A stretch of DNA of 50,681 bases from Sergeia podlipaevii. Taxonomy: Eukaryota > Euglenozoa > Kinetoplastea > Trypanosomatida > Trypanosomatidae. The notes beneath the pieces are model-generated. The model was not told where the DNA came from. It searched no databases and saw only the letters and a program-made list of their open reading frames with translations. Shown here one piece after another: positions 29,038 through 38,100 of the stretch. Positions within the stretch are counted from its first letter, which is position 1; the number at the start of each line of letters is the position of its first letter. The stretch spans positions 1 through 50,681 of the forward strand of contig JASANZ010002129.1 in the NCBI GenBank assembly GCA_030849805.1. Direction: 5' to 3'. The position numbers and the translations under genes were made by a program.

Positions 29038-30678
29038 ATGACCGACAGTGCGTCTTTTCTCAGCGGTGTGTTCGCGTATCCTGCTCGTGAATCGTTGCTA
29101 CTAGAATGCCCAGCCCTCTTGACGATGTGCTATCAACACGTAGCAGGAGCTCTCGGTACAGGCTTGTCTGTCCGTGATCCCTTCGCGAACTCGGAAGCCT
29201 CACACCAGTACGACGCTGTAGGCGAGCTGCTCGCGGTCACCTCTATGGAGGATCTGCTAGGCCGCGTGTTTGGACAGAACTGTACCAGCAGTAATGGCAC
29301 TAGTAGTTCTTCTAAGTTTTGGGAGGCTCTTCGAGAGGCACTCCAGGTGGCATGGGATCCGTCGCCAGAGTCAGCCAGTAGCGCTGTCGTCGTGTCTTCC
29401 TCCCCTTTATTGTTGCACTATGTTGGCGGAAAGCCGCGCTTTGTGCTCCCAGGACAATCGTTGCAGAGCATTGAGCTCGCCACGACATCGCTCCACAACG
29501 CCCTTGAGGCGAGCCGCCGCTTCTTGCGCAGCATCACTGCCTGCGCGCTCGCTGGCTCGTGTGCCTCCCTCACTGGCTCACGACAGCAGGAGCTAGTGGC
29601 GATCATGCAACTGGCCCGGCTGGTGCCTCAGACAACCGCCAATGTCGGAGAAGTAACGGCAGAAGGACTCAACTTCTGTATGATGTCCCTCCAACAGCAG
29701 TGGTGGACTCTTGTGAGTGCCACTGTAGACCGCGTGCTTGCGGTGACACGAGCACTGGGTCGTGCGGGTGGCGGCACTGCCGTGGTCACGAAGCCGCTTC
29801 TGTGGCAGCTGTTGAGTGTGATTGCGATGCAGAACACCTCGCAGCACATGCTAGTATTCCCTAGCAAGGACGAGGACGTGGCTGCATACTACCTTCTCGC
29901 GCGTCTTGCTGAGATTGGGCTCGTGTATCCCATTCAAAAGAATGGCCAGCGCTGCTTTGTGGTGTCACCACACTACCAGCATGCCTTGGAGTGGCAGGCC
30001 ACTGCCCCTCTTTGCTTATCCTCCATCTTGGCTTCATCCTCTTCTGCGAGCAGCACCTCGGAGCAAGTCATTCGCCGCGAAGACACAGACACTATCATCA
30101 CTGAGACGAACTTCCGACTGTACGCCTACACTCGAAGTCCTGACCTTCTTGCCATTTTGGATAAGTTTGCCCGCAGGGAGGAGCAGGTAAGCGAGGTGCT
30201 GGTGTGCTATCGCGTCACACGTGACTCCTTCGCAGAGGCACTCTCGAAAGGGCTCTCCGCGGGGCAGATCCTGCGCTTTCTGTCTCTCAAGGCACACCCA
30301 AGCATGCTGAGGCAGTACGGTGAATCCGCGCACGTCGGGGAAGTTAGCGACGGCGAAGGGGCGGCGGCGGCAAGGAGTTCGTCGGCTTCTTCACATGGTG
30401 CTCGCGGGAAGGCTGCTGCTGCTGCGACTGAAGCACTCGCGATCCCGCAGTCTTTTTGTGATCAGCTGCTCATGTGGGAAAGCGAGTGCCGACGGGTCAT
30501 CTTCCAGAAGCATGTGGTGCTGCTGCGTAACATGACTGCTGAGCAGCAGGATGCGGTGCGCGCGTATCTCAGTGAGGCGGGAGAGGCAGACGCGGTGGTT
30601 CACTGTGAACCAGGGTACATGGTTGTTCGTGAGGAGGTGTATGAGCGCCTGCTTGCCCAAGCCGTGCCAGAGGTGTGA
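29038..30678 (+). CDS. TFB2: TFIIH core subunit p52 (Tfb2/GTF2H4 family)
   Basis: The protein has 546 residues. In other eukaryotes p52/Tfb2 anchors and stimulates the XPB helicase in the TFIIH core, used in RNA polymerase II transcription and nucleotide excision repair. In trypanosomatids TFIIH is also needed for spliced-leader RNA transcription. The C-terminal half carries the clear family signature from about residue 354: ITETNFRLYAYTRSPDLLAI, then CYRVTRDSFAEALSKGLSAG, QILRFLSLKAHPSML, FCDQLLMWESECRR and a final PGYMVVREEVYERLL. A low-complexity insertion of about 35 residues (Ala/Ser/Gly) separates AHPSML from the LLMWESE motif. The N-terminal half is more divergent; a winged-helix-like part is plausible at 260-310 (YYLLARLAEIGLVYP). 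Length is close to the usual 460-510. The start at 29038 is the first ATG after the acceptor; an in-frame GTG at 28975 is rejected. Confidence 0.87.
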   Translation: MTDSASFLSGVFAYPARESLLLECPALLTMCYQHVAGALGTGLSVRDPFANSEASHQYDAVGELLAVTSMEDLLGRVFGQNCTSSNGTSSSSKFWEALREALQVAWDPSPESASSAVVVSSSPLLLHYVGGKPRFVLPGQSLQSIELATTSLHNALEASRRFLRSITACALAGSCASLTGSRQQELVAIMQLARLVPQTTANVGEVTAEGLNFCMMSLQQQWWTLVSATVDRVLAVTRALGRAGGGTAVVTKPLLWQLLSVIAMQNTSQHMLVFPSKDEDVAAYYLLARLAEIGLVYPIQKNGQRCFVVSPHYQHALEWQATAPLCLSSILASSSSASSTSEQVIRREDTDTIITETNFRLYAYTRSPDLLAILDKFARREEQVSEVLVCYRVTRDSFAEALSKGLSAGQILRFLSLKAHPSMLRQYGESAHVGEVSDGEGAAAARSSSASSHGARGKAAAAATEALAIPQSFCDQLLMWESECRRVIFQKHVVLLRNMTAEQQDAVRAYLSEAGEADAVVHCEPGYMVVREEVYERLLAQAVPEV

Positions 30679-31390
30679 ATTTTGCGAACATATATGTGCT
30701 AAAAATTCGTTGCATTCAACTCACGAAGAAACCACAAAGGAAACATATTTACATAATTTTGGAATAACATGTTGCCCAAGTGACAAGCAAATCGTCATTT
30801 TTCTTCGAAATCCTTTCTCTCTTTCCCCATTTTTCTGTATCTTCCCAATCATGACGCACGTCTTTCCTCTTTTTTCTTATCTTCCGTCCTTTTTTTTTTA
30901 TGTGCTATCTACTTTGGAAATAGTGTGGTGCACTTCTGGGGCTACCTGGACTGTGCGGGAGAGAGGAAAAAAAAATCATCGATAAGCAACCATTATCACA
31001 TTTGACTTTGATTAGGCTCGCTAGTGAAAAGTTAAAGAAAGGAAGTTTTCGCACTTGTCCACTAAGAAAGGACGGGTTGCAGTGTATACTTGCCTTTTCA
31101 AAAAAGCAAAAAAAAAATCTTGTGACCGGACACAATAAACTTCTTTATCATCACAGAGGACAGCTCGGTTGCATATTTGGCCAATTTTTTTTTTTGCTTG
31201 AATCCGTTGTTCGCATTCTTTCTTTCTTAAAGAAAAAAATAGGACGTTAGGTATACGAAAAGGAAAAATACAGTTATCTGTGCAGTATAGCCCGCGCGCT
31301 CGTTGATTTTTCATTTTCTTTTACTATTCATTGTCATCCTTCAGCAACAGCAAATACCACAAAAAGATCAGAACGAGACTAGGGGAAAAT
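30679..31390. other. Non-coding spacer
   Basis: No supported gene. AT-rich with A and T runs (for example near 31108-31117 and 31187-31195). It ends with a pyrimidine-rich stretch and CCTTCAG acceptor before the ARM-like gene. Confidence 0.7.
31307..31344 (+). promoter_or_regulatory. Candidate trans-splice acceptor
   Basis: A T/C-rich stretch ends in CATCCTTCAG, with AG at 31343-31344. The 46-base leader has no ATG before 31391, which supports that start over an in-frame TTG at 31331 that would lie upstream of the acceptor. Confidence 0.55.
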
Positions 31391-32740
31391 ATGATGCGAA
31401 GAGGCGCTCCTGAGTGGTTCACGCATGGCAAGGCCCGCGAGCGTATGCATCGCTGGTGGCCCTGGGTGGTGAGTAGTGTCTGTGCTGTGCTGTACGCGTA
31501 CAATAGAGAGCCCTTTGATGAGGCGGCAGGTACGGTAGTAACAAAAATACGCAAGCCGCTATTGAAAACAATGGAGTGGATCGAGCTGCACGATGTGGAT
31601 CCCGAGACGATGGCGCTAGAACTACCTCCTGACATGGTATTTGGACCTCTTGAATTTCCCAAGCAGATGCGCTTTCTTTTAGCGGCTCTCAAGGCCGACA
31701 ACGAGCTCGCCGATGGCTACCTCGCGCGTCTCATTACGGATTACATGGACCTCTCTCTCGATCCCCCGAACCTGACGCAAGACGACATGGTCGCCGCTGG
31801 CGGGAAGGAGCTCCTTGACTTTGCCGTGGACGACTTCACCAATAGCGGCACACGGAAGTCGCGCAAGCACATCTTCTTTCAGCCCGACGAGTTTCTGCGT
31901 CTAGTCAACTGGATGGCGCCGTATCCAAAGCTTACCGAGCACTTTGTGAAGGACTGCAACGGAGTCAGCTTAATCTTGAAGGCTCTGCGACACAGCAAGG
32001 ATCCGTACGCACGTGTGCTGGCCATGCGCAGTCTCACGCTCCTTTCTTTTACTCAGAAGGACGACGGTGATGTGGAGCGGCGCGTTGTGCAGTCGAATGG
32101 CGTGAAAACAATTATAGACACGTACATGCGCAGTACCGGTGATCCAACCGACACTCGCTTCTTTACGCTCATGCTCTCCTCCATTCTGCGGCACTACCCG
32201 GTCGAGGGAGGTCGTGAGTTCTTGGCTGCTGATGGTGTGGAGGCGACGGTCAACAACCTCAACATCGCACGATACAAGGGTGTGCCACAGCACATCCGTG
32301 TGCTTCACGATGCCCAGCGTCTGCCAGCGACTGCGTATGGAAGCAAGCCAGTGAATTCACGCATTGAGGATGCTCAGTTCTTGGGTGTTGCACTGGGCGT
32401 TATTGAAGCCTTCCCAGAGTTTTACGAAGCAACCGGGGATCTTCTTCACCTCCTGCTTGATGTTGTGCCAAAGTATGCGAGGCCACTGGAGCTGCTTGAG
32501 TACCGCGCGATGCCAATCCTATCCAAGTACTACGTCAGGTGGCGCGACGATTTCGCCTTTCAGACCGATGGTCATCGCGCAATGGTGGCGAAACTGTTTG
32601 AGATAATGCTAAACGACAAGACGTGCCAGCGTTGCTACGACCCCAGCGTCGCCACACACGAGCTACAGGAATGCATGAAGACTGCAAAGGTGGCGGTGCA
32701 GGAAGAGAAGGAGAAGAAGGTGTCCGCTGTCCCTGCGTGA
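31391..32740 (+). CDS. ARM-repeat-like protein with one N-terminal hydrophobic segment
   Basis: The protein has 449 residues. A short basic N-terminus is followed by one hydrophobic stretch at about 22-37 (WWPWVVSSVCAVLYAY), which may be a signal anchor or a mitochondrial-type membrane segment. The remainder is soluble and helical. The middle resembles armadillo repeats: GVSLILKALRHSKDPYARVL with AMRSLTLLSF, then GVKTIIDTYMRSTGD, and LAADGVEATVNNLN. The C-terminal tail is Lys/Glu-rich, with a Cys pair CQRC near 413-416. No enzyme motif is seen. A membrane-anchored ARM scaffold, perhaps on mitochondrion or ER, fits best. The exact role is unknown. The start is the first ATG after the CCTTCAG acceptor. 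Confidence 0.78.
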   Translation: MMRRGAPEWFTHGKARERMHRWWPWVVSSVCAVLYAYNREPFDEAAGTVVTKIRKPLLKTMEWIELHDVDPETMALELPPDMVFGPLEFPKQMRFLLAALKADNELADGYLARLITDYMDLSLDPPNLTQDDMVAAGGKELLDFAVDDFTNSGTRKSRKHIFFQPDEFLRLVNWMAPYPKLTEHFVKDCNGVSLILKALRHSKDPYARVLAMRSLTLLSFTQKDDGDVERRVVQSNGVKTIIDTYMRSTGDPTDTRFFTLMLSSILRHYPVEGGREFLAADGVEATVNNLNIARYKGVPQHIRVLHDAQRLPATAYGSKPVNSRIEDAQFLGVALGVIEAFPEFYEATGDLLHLLLDVVPKYARPLELLEYRAMPILSKYYVRWRDDFAFQTDGHRAMVAKLFEIMLNDKTCQRCYDPSVATHELQECMKTAKVAVQEEKEKKVSAVPA

Positions 32741-33180
32741 TTATGACTGTGTTATTGTTGTTGCTGCTGCTGCTAAAGAGAAAGAGCCTTGATGTTTGTG
32801 TCGTGTAAAGATTTGTGGCGGTGGTGGGAGTATGTGCGATGGTTAGGATGAGGTGGCAAAGTTGGTTGCGAGATGATGGGGTGTGGGTGTACTCCTCAGA
32901 CGTTGTTTGCTGTTAATATATATATGTAGTGGTTTATAGCTGTGGATGATATTGTAGTCACTGGCGCTCAAGCAAAACAAATTGTTACTCTCATTCTTAC
33001 GCATACACACAATTGTGGGTGTACCTGTGCCCCATGTGTGAACATGCCGGCACGGGCTACTTCCAATCAACACTTGGGTTGGGCATGGCCTCCTATGTTT
33101 CTTTTCTTTTTTGTCGCTACTGCGCAGCTGTGTCAAAAATTAATCGTGCTTTTCTATCCCCCTCTATCATTGCTCTTATT

Positions 33181-33212
33181 TACTTTTTGCTTTTTTTTGT
33201 TGTTGTGGGGAG
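33181..33212 (+). promoter_or_regulatory. Candidate trans-splice acceptor for ARL13
   Basis: A T-rich tract (33183-33206) is followed by GGGGAG with AG at 33211-33212. The leader of about 86 bases is purine-rich and lacks ATG before 33299. Confidence 0.4.
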
Positions 33213-33271
33213 AAAAAAAAAAAGCAGAGAAGTATTGTCGGTAAGGAAAGAGACGCAGACAGATCAATCAA

Positions 33272-33298
33272 AAGAAAAGAAAAGAAAAGAAAAAGAAA
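33272..33298 (+). repeat. (AAAAG)n purine tract immediately before the ARL13 start
   Basis: Four AAAAG units followed by AAAAAG lie directly against the start codon, so the ribosome initiates after a nearly pure A/G run. Confidence 0.75.
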
Positions 33299-34168
33299 AT
33301 GATGTCTAGCGAAGAGGAGCAGCGGATTGATTACTGCAGGAAACACAACATTCACCACCTCTTTGAGCTGCTAGCGACCAAGGTGCTCGTAGATCGTCCT
33401 GAGAACCCTTTTGAGTATCTCCGCACGCTCATCGCCTCCGTGGAGGAATCAGAGCGCAAGAAGGGCAGCTACGACCCCACCACTATCCACTACGAAAACG
33501 CAGCAGATGATGGTGACGGAGAGAAGGAGCTGAAGCGCATCACACTGGGTACGTTTGGACTCAATAATGCAGGTAAGACCACCTTGCTCTCTGCCCTTGG
33601 TGGCAACGTGATCACGGACAGCACGCCCACAGTTGGCTTTACACCAACACAGTTCCAAACCGATGACTTTGACATCTGCATGTTCGACCTCGGTGGTGCT
33701 GCCAACTTCCGTGGCATCTGGGTTCACTACTTTCACGACTGTCATGGCATTATTTTTGTGCTTGACTCCTCAGCCGACGATGCCACGGTCGCTGAGTCCC
33801 TGCAGGTACTCAAGGAGACTCTCATGCATTCTTATGTGGTGGGCAAGCCAGTGCTGGTCTTGTGTAATAAGAAGGACCTCCCCAACAGTCGCCGCGAGGC
33901 GGTGGTGCCGGATGGCTTTATAGAGGACACTCTTCAAGAAGCCTCGCCAGATGTGCCACTTCCCCCGTACCGTGTAGTGGCCACGTGTGGTATTAAGGAG
34001 GACGAGGATGTGGATAGCAGTGTAGAATGGCTACTGAAGACGGTGTCGGATGACTACGACCGCCTCGCTGCTCGTGTGAAGGATGACACGAGGAAGGTGA
34101 AGGAGGAAAAGGATCGTCAGCGTGCGGAACGGCTTGCCGCTATTCGCGCTGAATCCGAGGTAAGTTGA
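33299..34168 (+). CDS. ARL13: ARL13-type small GTPase with N-terminal docking domain
   Basis: The protein has 289 residues. ARL13B-family GTPases act in the cilium/flagellum as exchange factors for ARL3 and in sorting lipidated cargo. Residues about 7-46 (QRIDYCRKHNIHHLFELLAT, followed by a PENPFEYL-type turn) match the RIIa/Dpy-30-like dimerisation-docking fold. That N-terminal arrangement is known for the trypanosome ARL13. The G domain shows G87-LNNAGKT (P loop), D130-LGG with Ala at the position of the usual catalytic Gln, and N190-KKD. As in human ARL13B, the sequence after DLGG continues FRGIW, and the C-terminal helix is WLLKTVSDDYDRLAARVKDD followed by a charged coiled coil. There is no palmitoylation-type Cys cluster at the N-terminus. 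Two Met codons (33299 and 33302) lie in tandem; either could start the protein. Confidence 0.9.
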   Translation: MMSSEEEQRIDYCRKHNIHHLFELLATKVLVDRPENPFEYLRTLIASVEESERKKGSYDPTTIHYENAADDGDGEKELKRITLGTFGLNNAGKTTLLSALGGNVITDSTPTVGFTPTQFQTDDFDICMFDLGGAANFRGIWVHYFHDCHGIIFVLDSSADDATVAESLQVLKETLMHSYVVGKPVLVLCNKKDLPNSRREAVVPDGFIEDTLQEASPDVPLPPYRVVATCGIKEDEDVDSSVEWLLKTVSDDYDRLAARVKDDTRKVKEEKDRQRAERLAAIRAESEVS

Positions 34169-35170
34169 TGGAAACAGACAGAGAGAGTGAGGCAGAAGAG
34201 AGAGTGAGATTGATCAGAAGAAGATGATGATGACTATGCCTTAGCGTGTTTGTTTGTGTAAGGAGAAATCAAAAGGAATCAATCACATGACTCTGGTGGC
34301 GAGAAGAAGAGAAACTGAGAGGCACCATGTAGATGTGTGTGTATGTGGTGTGAATGTATGTTGTGGTCATGATCACTTATGTCTCTGTTTGTAGTTGTAT
34401 TCGTTTCATAGAACATATGCACGCATAGACGTAAATTTATGGTTTATAGAGAGAGAGGGAGAGAAACAAAGAGACGGAGGTACAGTTGCTGCTATCCGGT
34501 GATTTTGCGGCATATATATATATGTCTGGATATGTATCAGTGAGGGTGTTTTTTATATACTATTCTTCTCCTCAAAGGCAATCAAGCCTAATAGCGAGAA
34601 GGTGGTGTGATGTGACAATGCACATGTGCGCAGACAGCACGCTTCTCTATTACGACTGAGATCACTGGATGTGTGGTGAGGCAACGAGTCAAGAGAGGCT
34701 CATGTGAGGAAGAGATCATGTCTCTTTCTTTTCTATATACTACAACAAAGAAAAAAAATGTATCTTTATTTATTGTGCTGCTTCCTGCACAACACGGGTG
34801 TTTCAACGAATGACGTGAGACGTTTGATTCCGCTTATATCTTTTCTTTAGTCTGCGCGGTGATTATCTTCATTTCTGGTACCGTTTTTATTCTTTTCCTC
34901 TCTTCAATTTTGCGTGTGTTTTTTTTTTTCACTTTCGTCATATGCCTTGCTACAAGGAGTACTTTGAGGCTTCCTGATCAGCTAGACAAAGTTTATCAGC
35001 GGAGAGCTGAACTGAAGAATTTTTATACTTCTTTGCCACTTGATATAACTAATCTTTTGTCTATATATATACCAACACATTGTACAATTAGAAGCGACGT
35101 ACGTTACGGGTAAAGTAGAACCCCCCTCCGAGAAAAAATAAGAGAAAACGCATACATACAAACATACATT
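34169..35170. other. Non-coding spacer (1.0 kb)
   Basis: No supported gene. GA-rich after ARL13, with a (GA)n stretch at about 34446-34458, (TA)n near 34513-34522, and a T tract at 34918-34929 that probably directs splicing to the AG at 34955-34956. The leader after that AG has no ATG before 35171. Confidence 0.7.
34918..34956 (+). promoter_or_regulatory. Candidate trans-splice acceptor for the CNB/C2 gene
   Basis: The T tract at 34918-34929 is followed by CACTTTCG and the first AG at 34955-34956. An ATG at 34942 opens an 11-codon frame but lies before the AG, so it would be removed. The remaining 214-base leader lacks ATG. Confidence 0.4.
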
Positions 35171-38100
35171 ATGCCAACTAGACAACCCTTACCGCAGGGG
35201 TCCATAGGCGGTTCTCTAGAGGTGCGACGCACCACGCGGCATTCTTCATCCCCACTATCTCCATCACCGTCCGTGCGTGGGGACGGCTTGAACGACTTTC
35301 ACTTCCCGAATAGCAATAACGCATCTGCTTTTCTCAGTGCATCAGGACGCCACAGTAACAGTAGCAACATCAATAACAACAATAGCTCTACTAGTAATGT
35401 ATTGAGTCGTCCAGCGTCCCCGCAGAGACGGCCGACGCCCGACCAGGCCAGCCCTGGGCGTGCGATTAGTCCTCGTGTTCTTGCGTCTTCAGAGCTGCTC
35501 CCAGCACGTCCAGATTCCTCCATCGGCGCTACCAGTAGTAACCCTCGAGTACGGAAGATCAGTATTTTAGACGTGGCAGCGGCGCAGAACTTGGTCCGCA
35601 ACGCCAAGGCGAGCATTAACTTCACCGCTCCTGAGAGCGTAACCGCTCTGAAGGTGCTGCGACGCCTGTTATGTCCACTCATCATGAAGGCGCTGTTGAG
35701 GAGAAGGCGGAATCAGGCATGGGCCGGGGTGTACCCACCGCGACTCTACACTATGGAGTCCGTGACAGCGGCCATTCACGCGTCGAAGTCACTGTTTGCG
35801 AGCTGGCCGGAGGATCTCATTGAACTCTTCGCGCAAGAGGCCATCTTTCAGTACTACAAGAAGGGGGAAATCGTTGTCTACAACCGTGAGTCCCACCTTT
35901 CTAGTGGTCTCGTGGTGCTACTGCACGGGCAGCTCACGGAGCAGCGACCGAGTGAAGGCAAAGCGAGTGGTAGGAATAGCGACGATAGCAAAGGCCATGA
36001 CAGCAGTGATCGACCCATTCACACTCAGAAGAGTCGCACTCGCTTTGCGCCTGATGTGGTCTGTAACATGTCGGTGCTCTGCGAGGATCGTACGATGAAT
36101 CGCTTTACAGCGAGCGAGCAGGTGGACATTGCAGTTATTCCATCACGATGGATCTGGGAGGTGATCAACAGCTACGTGCTGGAGTCCCCTCTGGCGGAGT
36201 CGGTGCTGGAGAGCATTCGCTTCTCTGTGCTTCCGCAGCGTGCGGAGATGGTGACCTCGACGTACTATGCCACCTCAGTGGTACTGCAGCGCTCGTGGAT
36301 GTGGGCGTTTCTGAGCGGCAGTGATCGCGTGAAGCTCGCACGGGCTATGGAAACGAAGGTGCTCTGCTTTGGCGATGTGCTGTATGAAGAAGGGACGGTG
36401 TGCCCGTATATTTACTTCGTTCGGAGGGGCACTCTCACTGTGGTAGTGAAGGGTGAGCCGCTGCGTGTGGTGGAGCCAGGCGCCGCCTTTGGCGAGGTAA
36501 GCGTGCTCTTCAACGACCCACGCAATAGCACCGTTATCGCGGGTAGTGTGTGCGAGTTGTACGCGCTGCACCGGAGAGATTTGAACCATCGCATGGCCAA
36601 GCACCCCGAGCTTGCCCGGCTCATTACGCTCAAGGGGCTCGAGCGCCGCCAGCGGTGGATGGAAGAGGGTCGCGTGCGAGAAGTGTTCAGTCTCGTTTCA
36701 CTCCTCGGCGGCGTGCCCTGCTTGAGCCACACAACCGATGCCATGCGAGAAGAAATTGCTCTCACCGCACGGGTGGTGGCGCTGCCTGCAGGGCATTACA
36801 CCGTACGCGCAGGTACGGCCTGCGACACGCTTTATGTAATTGGCCGCGGCAGTGTGCGCTTGGGAGGTGACGGGAGTTCCAGCAATGCGGGCTTAACCTT
36901 CACGGGCAGCGCGGTAAGTACAGTCATGGGTGAGGTGCGCAGCGCTGGTGACTTCTTTGGGGAGCTCTGCCTTCATCCCCATCTGTGGCCTTTAAATGTG
37001 GTCACGGAGACCTCGGTAGATGCGTGGGCCGTCACACGTGACGACATCGTGGAGGTGCTGCGTGGCCACAGCGCACACGAGCAGGCGCTGGATATCTGTC
37101 AGCAGGGCATTAAACTGTATCGCACGCAGAGAGGCGAGGGGAGCATCATCGAGGGCGACGGCGTCGTCCCGAACACACCCACCAGGGGCGGCGGTGATGC
37201 AAAAGCGACGGTCTCTCACACCACCTCACTCACGTTTTCACCCATGCCAATCATGCAGATCGACGTTGCGAAGGCAGTCGCGCTTGCAAAACAAGATGCG
37301 GATGCTCTCAAGGAACTCGACTGGACGAATTACATGCGCGCCAAGGCTCAGGAAGCTGCCGCGGATGAGGCAGAAGAGGAAAAGCGAAGCAGCAGAGGCC
37401 TTACCACTGTGAAGTCACAGCCAAGAGAGCTACGCCAGGTGGACAAGGATGTGGAGAAGGCAATGCGACCCAAGGTGCAGACGTTTATCTCTATTCCCCC
37501 CAGTACCGTGCCAAGCTCTGCGGACTGCGACTTCCCTGGGGAGGTCGAGGAGCTTCAGGCCATCATTGTCGAACAGCTGCTGCTGACGCCATCCGAGGAG
37601 CAGCCGAGGTTTCTTCACCAGGTGAACAACAGCAACGTGAAGCTTGTGACAGAGGGCAACGAGGTCACTTTCACTCCGTACAACACAGTCATTGAAGTGG
37701 CGGATTTGGCTGGCGAGGAGATCTTTGTGCCTATTGGGGTGAGCAAACTGGAAGAAATTGGTTCCATAAACTCTGATGGCGACTGTAGCGCGGAAGACGG
37801 TCACCTGCTGAGCGATGGGCTTGCTGGAAGCGGCTTTATGCACAGCATCGGCCGCCGCAGGTCCGAAGACGCTTCCAACGCGTACACGCAGAACTCACGT
37901 ACATTCATCAGCCGCAGTCTTCTCATGAGGCCCCCATCTGGCCTCCCCAGCGCGAGCTCTCCACGTACCACAACATCACAGGCTGGTGGCGGAGGCATCG
38001 CCAACAACTCCTTCTCTGCCGCTGTGGTCCCCTCTCCTCTCTCGGACTTGCGCTCGCCACGCACAGCAGCTGTGAGGCCAGGCTCCTCAGCTGTCCGACC

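Larger units (their letters stand above)
32741..33298. other. Non-coding spacer
   Basis: No supported gene. It holds a short TTG/CTG run at about 32755-32774, T tracts near 33181-33199 and the ARL13 leader, which ends in a repeated AAAAG pentamer next to the start codon. Confidence 0.7.

Noticed and set aside
31331..31390. N-terminal extension of the ARM-like protein from a TTG codon
   Set aside because: It begins upstream of the CCTTCAG acceptor at 31343-31344 and lacks an ATG.
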